A stretch of DNA of 7,278 nucleotides from an uncultured bacterium (GTDB lineage: Bacteria; Cyanobacteriota; Vampirovibrionia; Gastranaerophilales; Gastranaerophilaceae). The notes under the pieces are model-generated. The model did no database searches. It saw only the letters and a program-made list of their open reading frames with translations, and was not told the origin of the DNA. The DNA lies in assembly GCA_948742005.1 (NCBI GenBank), contig CAPYQR010000018.1, positions 9,742-17,019 on the forward strand, written 5' to 3'. The position numbers and the translations under genes were made by a program. Below are positions 1-5,632 of the stretch, piece by piece; the stretch's first letter is position 1; every line of letters starts with the position of its first letter.

Positions 1-686
1 TCAACCGCACCGCCATCCAACGCGCGCGCAGGTGCAAGACGGGTTGAAATTGTTTTTGAAATACGCGAAGCCATTGTGTAATCCGCTTTATCTAAAATCA
101 AAGTCAAGCTTGTCTCATCTCCGATTGTAGATAAAATATCCCGTTCAATTATTGCGCCGTTTGGAACACGTCCTGTTGTTGTAATTCCCTTGGAAGCACT
201 TGAACCTCCCGCCGAAGCTTTTATTCCTCCAACGGTTACAGGACCTTGCGCCATTGCTACAATTTCGCCATTAGGCGCTCTTAATTGCGTTTGAACCAAA
301 ACACCGCCTGCTAAACTTTTAGCATCAGCCATTGCCGAAACCGTAACATCAATCTTATCGCCCTCTTTTGCAAAAGGAGGAATATTTGCCGTTACAATAA
401 CCGCAGCCGATGTTCCTTTTTGGATATAATTTGATTGGTCAATTACCGTTCCTAAAGTCAAAAGCATTTGCTGGCTTGTCATTTGCGTATGACGGGAATT
501 ATCACCGGTATTTTGAAGACCTACCACAAGCCCATATCCGACAACTTGATTTTCTCTGATTCCTTTGACATGTGTTATATCTTTAATTCTCAATGTTTGT
601 TCAGAAATCGCCTGAACTTGCGAAACAGAAAACAACAACATTGATAAAATCAGAATTGTTATTGTAAATATTTTTTTAATTGTCAT
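1..686 (-). CDS. flgI: Flagellar P-ring protein FlgI (3' end beyond the window)
   Basis: FlgI polymerises in the periplasm into the P ring, the peptidoglycan-level bushing round the flagellar rod. I translated the minus strand from 686 and found an open frame of 228 codons running off the window; FlgI is usually about 350-370 residues, so roughly the N-terminal 60% is present. Residues 1-26 are a Sec signal peptide (MTIKKIF, a hydrophobic core, then VQA before the likely cleavage). Family landmarks follow in order: LRIKDITHVKGIRENQVVGY, GLVVGLQNTGD, the AAVIVTANIPPFAKEGDKID stretch, the DVTVSAMADAKSLAGG stretch, AMAQGPVTVGG and GRVPNGAIIERD. The ATG at 686 is preferred because a GGG lies 7 bases upstream; an in-frame ATG at 698 would add MGKK and has only a distant AAGGA. 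It follows flgH after a 16-base gap and is the last gene seen in the operon. Confidence 0.96.
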   Translation of the reverse strand, partial: MTIKKIFTITILILSMLLFSVSQVQAISEQTLRIKDITHVKGIRENQVVGYGLVVGLQNTGDNSRHTQMTSQQMLLTLGTVIDQSNYIQKGTSAAVIVTANIPPFAKEGDKIDVTVSAMADAKSLAGGVLVQTQLRAPNGEIVAMAQGPVTVGGIKASAGGSSASKGITTTGRVPNGAIIERDILSTIGDETSLTLILDKADYTMASRISKTISTRLAPARALDGGAV

Positions 687-702
687 CTTTTTACCCATTA
701 TC

Positions 703-1332
703 TTAGAAAATTGTCCTTATAGTTCTATCTAAAACACCCTCGTTTTGACCACGGGAAACTGTTCCTGCGCCATTCATGGCGAATTGAAGATTTGCAACCT
801 GGCTTGAATTTATTTGTCCTGATTGATTAATCCATTTCGGGTCTACCACACCCGAGATAATCAAATCCACCCTTTCGTTTTGATTAACAAGACTCTTTTT
901 GCCTTGAACAAGCAGATTTCCATTAGGCAAAACCTGAACAACCTGCGCAACTACCGTATCTCTTAATTGCATATTGCGCGATAATGTTGTTTCGCCCGTA
1001 ACGCCCAAAGAACCGTCCACGCCATCAAGCGCGCCTTTTAATTTTGTTTTAAATAAAACATTAAAAGCATTTGAAAAATTTTCCACAACGGAATTTTCTT
1101 TTTTTGTTGAATAAACACCCGTATCACTCATCGAAGGCGCTTCATCCAAAACAATCGAAACCAAATCCCCCACCCCGCGCGCACGAACAGAAGAATAAAG
1201 TGCTTTAGGCTCAATCACCGTACTTTGCGAAGCATTTAGAGAAAAAAGGCTTTCAGCATTTACCTGCGTATTAAAAAACGTTGTTAAAATACAAATTGCA
1301 ATTATTAAATTTTGATTTTTTATTTTTTCCAT
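703..1332 (-). CDS. flgH: Flagellar L-ring protein FlgH
   Basis: FlgH forms the L ring, the outer-membrane bushing of the flagellar rod. The 209-residue product is slightly shorter than enterobacterial FlgH (about 232). Visible family motifs are SVRARGVGDLVSIVLDE (48-64), the variable Gly-rich middle, VVQVLPNGNLLVQGKK (131-146), SGVVDP followed by INSSQVANLQFAMNGAGTVS (160-193), and a terminal QNEGVLDR with C-terminal Phe. Residues 1-26 look like a signal peptide ending VNA|ES. Typical FlgH is a lipoprotein, but no Cys sits after the hydrophobic stretch; the only early Cys (C14, context IAIC) is inside the hydrophobic core and has Ile at -1, so a lipobox is not recognisable. The start has a GGA 9 bases upstream. 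It lies between flgA and flgI with 16-base gaps on both sides, as expected for a ring-assembly cassette. Confidence 0.95.
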   Translation of the reverse strand: MEKIKNQNLIIAICILTTFFNTQVNAESLFSLNASQSTVIEPKALYSSVRARGVGDLVSIVLDEAPSMSDTGVYSTKKENSVVENFSNAFNVLFKTKLKGALDGVDGSLGVTGETTLSRNMQLRDTVVAQVVQVLPNGNLLVQGKKSLVNQNERVDLIISGVVDPKWINQSGQINSSQVANLQFAMNGAGTVSRGQNEGVLDRTIRTIF

Positions 1333-1348
1333 TATTTCTTTTCCATTT

Positions 1349-2086
1349 TTATATTTTTACCGTAACTTGCGAAGCAGAATCTACCACCGCATTATAAGTC
1401 TTGTTATATTTTTGTGATTTAACAAGAATAATTTCCCCAACCGCCCCATCTTTTAAAGCAAGACCCTGCAGTTTTATTTCAAGACCGGCAGCAGACAAAA
1501 ATCTTATATTAATTAAAGAATTTTTTAAAACTATTGATTGTGCTTTGACAGAATTTGCCAAAATCATACTTCCTTTTTGATAATTTCTTTTTGAAATCAA
1601 ACCCTTAGGAATTTCAATCAAAACATTGGTTAAATTTCTCGAAATTTCACATCTTTTTAATTCCGTATTATTAGAATTAATCTCAACGCCAAAAGGAATA
1701 ATTTCATTTGCAATTAAGACTTCTTTATAAACTTTTGTTTGAATATTTATCGGAAAAGATTTAATTATATTATTTTTTGAATCTTTAATATATATTCTTT
1801 TATATAAATTAGGAGAAAAAGTGTTTCCTTGCGGATTTTGTGAAATTATTTCAATTTTTGGCTTGGTTGCATCGTTTGTATAAATCGCTTCTTTAGGGAT
1901 TCCTGTTAACTTTATTTCAAAATCAGAAGAATATTTTGAAATATTTTGCTTAATTTCACAATATACATTTGAGTAAATATTTGAATAAAGCTCGTTATAA
2001 TTTAGAGTATAACAATGACCCGCATTAATTGTCATTAATGCAAAAAAAGTAAAAATTAAATTTTTTATTATTTTTTTTATTGTCAT
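1349..2086 (-). CDS. flgA: Flagellar P-ring assembly chaperone FlgA
   Basis: FlgA is a periplasmic chaperone needed for FlgI to polymerise around the rod. The 245-residue product starts with a basic N-terminus (MTIKKIIKN) and a hydrophobic stretch to about residue 22, a probable Sec signal. The middle (30-115) is poorly conserved and Lys/Asn/Ile rich. The C-terminal half carries the SAF-type fold typical of FlgA: VYKEVLIANEIIPFGVEI (119-136), ISKRNYQKGSMILANSVKAQ (164-183), then LEIKLQGLALKDGAVGEIIL (202-221) followed by VKSQKYNKTYNAVVDS and a final VTVKI strand. That LALKDGAVGEII-type loop with the closing VVDS..VTV strand is characteristic. A GGTG lies 10 bases before the ATG. The spacer from flgG is 20 bases. 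The first bases of this gene closely resemble those of flgI (both encode MTIKKI). It is noticeably more AT-rich than flgG. Confidence 0.93.
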   Translation of the reverse strand: MTIKKIIKNLIFTFFALMTINAGHCYTLNYNELYSNIYSNVYCEIKQNISKYSSDFEIKLTGIPKEAIYTNDATKPKIEIISQNPQGNTFSPNLYKRIYIKDSKNNIIKSFPINIQTKVYKEVLIANEIIPFGVEINSNNTELKRCEISRNLTNVLIEIPKGLISKRNYQKGSMILANSVKAQSIVLKNSLINIRFLSAAGLEIKLQGLALKDGAVGEIILVKSQKYNKTYNAVVDSASQVTVKI

Positions 2087-2106
2087 CTTTAAATTTCACC
2101 AATCAA

Positions 2107-2892
2107 TTAAATAATTTGAGTTGTCTGCTGTAAAATATCCGAACTTGCAGTAATTACTTTAGAATTTGTTTCATAAGCACGTTCTGTTTTAATTAAGCCT
2201 ATTAATTCTTCAACCATTTGAACATTCGACCCTTCAATAAAATTTTGTTCAATTGTTCCATAACCCTCTTCGCCTGCTGTTCCCTGCAAGGGAGTACCCG
2301 AGGCATTAGTTTCTCTGTATAGATTATGTCCGATTGCTTTTAGCCCTGAGGGGTTTTGGAATTTTACAAGCTGAATCTGCCCTAATTGAGTCTGCTCAGA
2401 ATTTGAACCTATTGAACAAGAAACAATCCCCGCCTGTGAAACAACGATTTCATTAGCATTATTCGGGATTGTAATCGGGGGTTGAAGCTGATAACCGTCC
2501 GAGGTTACAAGTTGCCCGTTAGCATCCATCTGCCAAGCGCCATCACGGGTATATGCAAAAGAGCCGTCATCAAGTGTTATTTGAAAAAACCCATCACCCG
2601 CTATTGCCATATCAAGACTTCTATCGGTATTTTGAAGAGTTCCCGTCGTAAAAATCCTTGTTGTTGCAGAAGTTTTTGTACCAAGCCCGACTTCAATCCC
2701 TACCGGCTGAAAAGTTCCCTGCCCTGTTTGAGCGCCGGGGGTTCTTAATGTTTGGCTCAACAAATCCTGAAACTGTGCCCTAACTTTTTTATAGCCATAA
2801 GTGGATAAGTTTGCAATGTTGTTTGAAATTACATCCAGGTTATTCTGTTGTGCTATCATCCCTGTTGCTGCTGTTGTTAGCGCTCTTAGCAT
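2107..2892 (-). CDS. flgG: Flagellar distal rod protein FlgG
   Basis: FlgG is the distal rod subunit of the flagellar axle, exported through the flagellar type III apparatus, so it has no Sec signal. At 261 residues it is almost exactly the usual FlgG length (about 260). The N-terminal rod motif is present (LDVISNNIANLSTYGYKK, 19-36, with STYGYKK in place of the usual NTTGFKK-like sequence), followed by the Gln/Gly/Thr-rich segment (47-80), LDMAIAGDGFFQI (93-105) and the C-terminal helix GSNVQMVEELIGLIKTERAY (221-240) with ETNSKVI after it. This pattern and the length separate it from the FlgF-like neighbour. An AAGGAG Shine-Dalgarno sits about 10 bases before the ATG. It lies 34 bases downstream of flgF, the conserved flgF-flgG order. 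Confidence 0.97.
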   Translation of the reverse strand: MLRALTTAATGMIAQQNNLDVISNNIANLSTYGYKKVRAQFQDLLSQTLRTPGAQTGQGTFQPVGIEVGLGTKTSATTRIFTTGTLQNTDRSLDMAIAGDGFFQITLDDGSFAYTRDGAWQMDANGQLVTSDGYQLQPPITIPNNANEIVVSQAGIVSCSIGSNSEQTQLGQIQLVKFQNPSGLKAIGHNLYRETNASGTPLQGTAGEEGYGTIEQNFIEGSNVQMVEELIGLIKTERAYETNSKVITASSDILQQTTQII

Positions 2893-2926
2893 ATTAATTT
2901 AACTCCTTTTAAACCTTTTTCTAACC

Positions 2927-3784
2927 TTATCTTGAAATACTTCCTAAATTTATCGCTTGACCGATTGTTTCACTTTGCCTTTTCAACAATGTACTCATTG
3001 CTTCATATCCCCTTGAAACGTTAATCGTATTAAGCATTTCAGAAATTGTATTAGCATTTGACATTTCAACCATGCCCTGCTGAAGCGCAAATTCCCCATC
3101 ATTCAACGTATGAAGTCCCGCATCTTGCCCATAAATAGGAAGATATTTCCCAAGCCCGATTGTTGAAACTTTTGTTTTATCATAAAAATCACAAACCTGA
3201 AGTTTTTGCAGCATGACTTGAAAATTTGAATCATTCAATTGAATTTGCCCATTTTCAGATATCACAAGGTCTTCTGTCATATCCATACGGTTCATTTCAT
3301 TTAAATCATTCGTGTTTCTATCACGCGTGATTCTGATTCTTTTGTTTTCAATATCCATAGCATAATCACCTTGCGAATTTACAAGGTAATTATCAGTCGT
3401 AAGCTGAAAATCGCCAACTCTTTGATAATAATAATTTTTTTCATCATAAGGAGCATTATCATCAACTTCTTTCAATCTTATTTTGAAAAAACCATCTCCC
3501 TGAAAAGCAACATCAAGCTTGTTTCCTGTTTCAGCCAAACCGCCTTGAGTAAAATCGATATAAGTTCTGTCATATTTTACGCCATTACTTAATTTTCCAA
3601 CATTTTTTATTTTTCCTGCAGCATCTTTTGCATTGACCTCAGATGACATTATGTCCCTAAAAGTTATACCGGTTTTTTTATAACCGTTTGTTGTAACATT
3701 TGCAACATTGTGCGCCGTAACATCTTCAAGGTCAATCATCGCCTGCATTCCGCGCGCGACTGCTCCAATTCCTCTTGTTATCAT
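2927..3784 (-). CDS. flgF: Flagellar proximal rod protein, FlgF type
   Basis: This is a flagellar basal-body rod subunit of the FlgF/FlgG family, exported by the flagellar type III system. The N-terminal helix and motif are clear (LEDVTAHNVANVTTNGYKKT, 19-38), the central motif reads LDVAFQGDGFFKIRL (90-104), and the C-terminal helix reads MVEMSNANTISEMLNTINVS (238-257) followed by RGYEAMSTLLKRQ. I call it FlgF because it sits directly before a standard FlgG and has the more divergent body; at 285 residues it is longer than enterobacterial FlgF (251), the extra length lying in a charged Asp/Asn/Arg-rich stretch around 105-175. A paralogous rod protein of the FlhO/FlgG2 kind is the alternative. 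Its ATG overlaps the upstream TGA stop (ATGA), which implies translational coupling to the transglycosylase, and a GAGGTG ribosome site lies just before the start. Confidence 0.88.
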   Translation of the reverse strand: MITRGIGAVARGMQAMIDLEDVTAHNVANVTTNGYKKTGITFRDIMSSEVNAKDAAGKIKNVGKLSNGVKYDRTYIDFTQGGLAETGNKLDVAFQGDGFFKIRLKEVDDNAPYDEKNYYYQRVGDFQLTTDNYLVNSQGDYAMDIENKRIRITRDRNTNDLNEMNRMDMTEDLVISENGQIQLNDSNFQVMLQKLQVCDFYDKTKVSTIGLGKYLPIYGQDAGLHTLNDGEFALQQGMVEMSNANTISEMLNTINVSRGYEAMSTLLKRQSETIGQAINLGSISR

Positions 3785-4554
3785 AATTTCACCTCATTTA
3801 ACTTATTATATGAAGTCATGATTGAATTTACGTAGTTTTGCGTTTCCTTATAAGGAGGAATTCCGCCATATTTCTTAACAGCACCCGAACCCGCATTATA
3901 AGCAGCAAGTGCAAGCTCTTTATTTCCGTCATAAGTTTTTAAAAGCCCTTTAAGATGCTTAACTCCACCCTCAACATTTTCCCAGGGGTTATAAGCATTC
4001 ACAACTCCCAAACTCTCCGCCGTTTTAGGCATTAACTGCATTAAACCCATCGCGCCTTTTTTACTTGTTGCCTTGGGGTTAAATCCTGATTCTTGTTTGA
4101 TTATTGCTTTGATAAAATTTGAATCAACATCGTATTTTTGGCTGAATGTTTCAATTATTTCATCAACATCATTCAATTGGGCAGATAAATCAATTTTAGA
4201 TTTTAAATTAACCGCATCTTTTTTCAAAACCTTAGAATCATCCAAAATTTCTTTTAAATCATTTTTTAATTTAGAATCGGAAATCATATCCAAATCAAAA
4301 TCAAGAGGAGAAGAGTCAATTTTTTCTTCTATTGATTTATTTAATTTATCAACCGCACTTTGATTTTTAACACTGTCAATTGCGCCGTTTTCATCAGCTT
4401 TACTAATTTTAGCATCAAGAATTGTTTGAAATTCACTTTTTGAACCAACACTTGATAACCCCTGCGCCATATTCTCCAAAGCAGCAAAATTGTTTTGAAT
4501 CGTATTAATACGCATTAGCGCTAAATTAAGGCTTGATGAAATGCCTTGTGTCAT
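3781..4554 (-). CDS. Flagellar-operon lytic transglycosylase (SLT/GH23 domain)
   Basis: The C-terminal half is a soluble-lytic-transglycosylase domain that cleaves peptidoglycan glycan strands. Its signature is complete: FIKAIIKQESGFNPKATS with the catalytic Glu in QES (residue 155 from this start), KGAMGLMQLMPKTAESLGV, YNPWENVEGGVKHLKGLL, ELALAAYNAGSGAVKKYGG and PPYKETQNYV. The N-terminal 120 residues are predicted helical and charged, beginning MTQGISSSLNLALMRINTIQ. There is no Sec signal peptide. The open frame continues upstream to an ATG at 4653 (290 residues), but that start has no Shine-Dalgarno and the extra 33 codons use ATA, CTA and AGG unlike the gene body; the ATG at 4554 has AAGAGG 12 bases upstream (a long spacing). 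I prefer 4554 (257 residues) with moderate confidence. It heads the operon and overlaps flgF by 4 bases, suggesting it makes the hole for the rod, the job of the FlgJ muramidase domain elsewhere. Confidence 0.88.
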   Translation of the reverse strand: MTQGISSSLNLALMRINTIQNNFAALENMAQGLSSVGSKSEFQTILDAKISKADENGAIDSVKNQSAVDKLNKSIEEKIDSSPLDFDLDMISDSKLKNDLKEILDDSKVLKKDAVNLKSKIDLSAQLNDVDEIIETFSQKYDVDSNFIKAIIKQESGFNPKATSKKGAMGLMQLMPKTAESLGVVNAYNPWENVEGGVKHLKGLLKTYDGNKELALAAYNAGSGAVKKYGGIPPYKETQNYVNSIMTSYNKLNEVKL

Positions 4555-4566
4555 TTGATTATAAAA

Positions 4567-4572
4567 CCTCTT
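4567..4572 (-). promoter_or_regulatory. Probable ribosome binding site choosing the internal start at 4554
   Basis: AAGAGG on the minus strand lies 12 bases before the ATG at 4554. The spacing is longer than the 5-10 bases seen before flgF, flgG, the sigma factor and ylxR, so the support is only moderate, but the alternative ATG at 4653 has no purine-rich site at all. Confidence 0.45.
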
Positions 4573-4673
4573 ACCATCATCTAGTTTTATAGATATCACA
4601 TATTCTATATCTACATCAATAATATAGCCTATAAATCCTAATCCGCTCATCAATCAAAAGGTGTATTTTTTTA

Positions 4674-4695
4674 AAATTACCCAATGGGGTAATTT
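4674..4695. promoter_or_regulatory. Perfect 9-bp inverted repeat between divergent genes (possible operator)
   Basis: AAATTACCC (4674-4682) and GGGTAATTT (4687-4695) are exact reverse complements separated by AATG. The GC-rich core stands out in a very AT-rich spacer. It lies 32 bases before the kinase ATG and upstream of either transglycosylase start, so it is placed to act on one or both divergent transcripts. Neither strand has a strong T-run right after it (plus strand continues CATTTTT), and no gene on either strand ends just before it, so a protein-binding site is more likely than a terminator. I could not fit a convincing -35/-10 pair on either strand here. Confidence 0.5.
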
Positions 4696-4727
4696 CATTT
4701 TTATGTCTTAAAAGTTAATTTTAAAAT

Positions 4728-5375
4728 ATGGAAAAAACGCTTGAAAAAACACAGAATATAATTAATGAAAATGAAAGAATAATCGCAAACATTCTTCATG
4801 ATATCAAAAGCCCCTTATACAGCATCAAAATAGCACTTCAAAATAAACTTGATAATGAACTTAATAAAGATATTTTTGAAACAACTTTAGATATTATAAA
4901 ATATATTGAAAATTTTTTAATAAATTACAGTTTTAAATCAGGCAAATTTGAAAACAAAATAACCCCCTGCAACATTAAAGAAATAATTAATAAAAAACTT
5001 GAAAATTACAAATATATTTTTATAAACAAAAATATTCATATCGATATGCTGATTGATGAAAAAATGTTAGAACAAGACGATTATTGCACAATTGAATCAA
5101 TAGAAGTATTTTTATCAAGCATAATCGGAAACATAATTTCAAACATCGCATTCCACGCAAGTGCGAACAAAAATGCAATTATTGATTTAAGGAGGAAAGA
5201 TAATTGCATAGTTATTAATTTTGAAAATTATTACAACAATCAAACAGATAATTTCAACATGGGATTAAATTTTTGCCGCGAACTTGCAAAAGAAACAAAA
5301 GTTGATTTTAAATTTTCAAAAACAAAAAATCAAATAAAAGTCTGCTTAAAAATCCCAAATATTAAAAAAAATTAA
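4728..5375 (+). CDS. Small cytoplasmic histidine kinase without sensor domain
   Basis: The 215-residue product reads as a bare kinase core. The dimerisation/phosphoacceptor H-box is ANILHDIKSPLYSIKIAL (20-37), with H24 as the predicted phosphorylated His. An ATPase domain follows: N-box SIIGNIISNIAFHAS (131-145) with N135/N139, a strand with INFENYYNN (163-171) where a DxGxG box is normally found, and MGLNFCRELAKE (178-189) as the G2-like lid end, finishing in LKIP. There is no transmembrane segment, PAS, HAMP or GAF domain, only about 20 residues before the H-box, and no response regulator beside it. The missing DxGxG with an EN in its place recalls the AgrC-type kinases. Translation start lacks a clear Shine-Dalgarno. 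The gene diverges from the flagellar operon, so a link to flagellar regulation is plausible but inferred. It is among the most AT-rich genes here (4861-4920 has 6 G/C in 60). Confidence 0.8.
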   Translation: MEKTLEKTQNIINENERIIANILHDIKSPLYSIKIALQNKLDNELNKDIFETTLDIIKYIENFLINYSFKSGKFENKITPCNIKEIINKKLENYKYIFINKNIHIDMLIDEKMLEQDDYCTIESIEVFLSSIIGNIISNIAFHASANKNAIIDLRRKDNCIVINFENYYNNQTDNFNMGLNFCRELAKETKVDFKFSKTKNQIKVCLKIPNIKKN

Positions 5376-5431
5376 GAAAGCTTTAATTTTAAATTCTTTT
5401 TGCGCAATATTTATTAACATTTTCTAAAAAC

Positions 5432-5459
5432 AAACGCTCAATATGGCTTTTAAGCGTTT
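5432..5459 (+). terminator. Possible terminator of the histidine kinase gene
   Basis: AAACGCT (5432-5438) pairs exactly with AGCGTTT (5453-5459) around a 14-base loop, and the next bases are TAAAAATTTT. The stem is short and the T-run is interrupted by the A's, so this is a weak candidate lying 56 bases after the kinase stop. Confidence 0.3.
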
Positions 5460-5467
5460 TAAAAATT

Positions 5468-5522
5468 TTAAGAAATGTTAAGTTAAACATAGCTTTTTAA
5501 AACTTAACTTAACATTTCTTAA
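5468..5522. repeat. Perfect 19-bp-arm inverted repeat upstream of the sigma factor promoter
   Basis: TTAAGAAATGTTAAGTTAA (5468-5486) is the exact reverse complement of 5504-5522, with a 17-base loop. The right arm is built from 5-base steps CTTAA, CTTAA, CATTT, CTTAA. There are only three G/C pairs per arm and no T-run directly after it, so it does not look like a standard terminator. It ends 8 bases before the candidate -35 of the sigma gene, the usual place of an activator site; the repeated CTTAA with about 10-base spacing (5508 and 5518) resembles tandem half-sites of OmpR-type regulators. A cruciform-prone mRNA 3' end of the kinase is the alternative reading. Confidence 0.65.
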
Positions 5523-5530
5523 TTTCATGA

Positions 5531-5558
5531 TTGTAAAATTTTTTTAAAATGATATATT
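5531..5558 (+). promoter_or_regulatory. Candidate extended -10 promoter of the sigma factor gene
   Basis: TTGTAA (5531-5536), a 16-base spacer and TATATT (5553-5558) preceded by TG one base away (5550-5551) make a housekeeping-type promoter with an extended -10. Transcription would begin near 5565, leaving an untranslated leader of about 68 bases. In sequence this AT-rich, alternative -10 hexamers exist, so the exact choice is uncertain. Confidence 0.45.
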
Positions 5559-5582
5559 AAATATATACGATATATATCATTT
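5547..5582. repeat. AT palindrome overlapping the -10 region
   Basis: AAATGATATAT (5547-5557) and ATATATCATTT (5572-5582) are exact reverse complements around 14 bases. The left arm covers the proposed -10 hexamer and the right arm the start of the leader, so a bound repressor would block transcription. The arms consist nearly only of A and T, so chance origin is possible. Confidence 0.4.
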
Positions 5583-5632
5583 AAAATTTCTCTCGTGTTG
5601 AATCTCATTAAAAATGTGCAAAGGGGCTAATT

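Larger units (their letters stand above)
5376..5632. other. Structured intergenic region between kinase and sigma factor
   Basis: No coding frame is supported here. Just after the kinase stop, 5374-5402 can form an A/T-only bulged hairpin (AAGAA with TTCTT, TTTAA with TTAAA) followed by TTTT, a weak terminator candidate. Further on are the hairpin at 5432-5459, the long inverted repeat at 5468-5522, three copies of the 9-mer TTAACATTT (5414-5422 and 5509-5517 on plus, 5473-5481 inverted), the promoter candidate at 5531-5558 and the AT palindrome at 5547-5582. The amount of symmetric sequence is high for 257 bases, though low-complexity AT sequence makes chance repeats easier. Confidence 0.6.

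Noticed and set aside
1270..1332. C14 of FlgH as a lipidation site
   Set aside because: It lies inside the hydrophobic core with Ile at -1, which does not fit a lipobox.
661..2086. Near-identical 5' ends of flgA and flgI as a repeat element
   Set aside because: The likeness is limited to about 20 bases covering the start codon and MTIKKI, which a shared basic signal-peptide start in AT-rich sequence explains.
2482..2748. Plus-strand open frame inside flgG
   Set aside because: It is antisense to a well-conserved FlgG, has no family features and no ribosome site.
3371..3592. Plus-strand open frame inside flgF
   Set aside because: Antisense to a conserved rod protein; the translation is low-complexity Ile/Ser-rich.
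4073..4363. Plus-strand open frame inside the transglycosylase
   Set aside because: Shadow of the SLT gene; Ser/Phe/Leu-rich translation as expected from the complement of an Asp/Lys/Glu-rich helix.
4674..4695. Inverted repeat as a terminator
   Set aside because: No gene ends before it on either strand and there is no clean T-run, so a regulatory site fits better.
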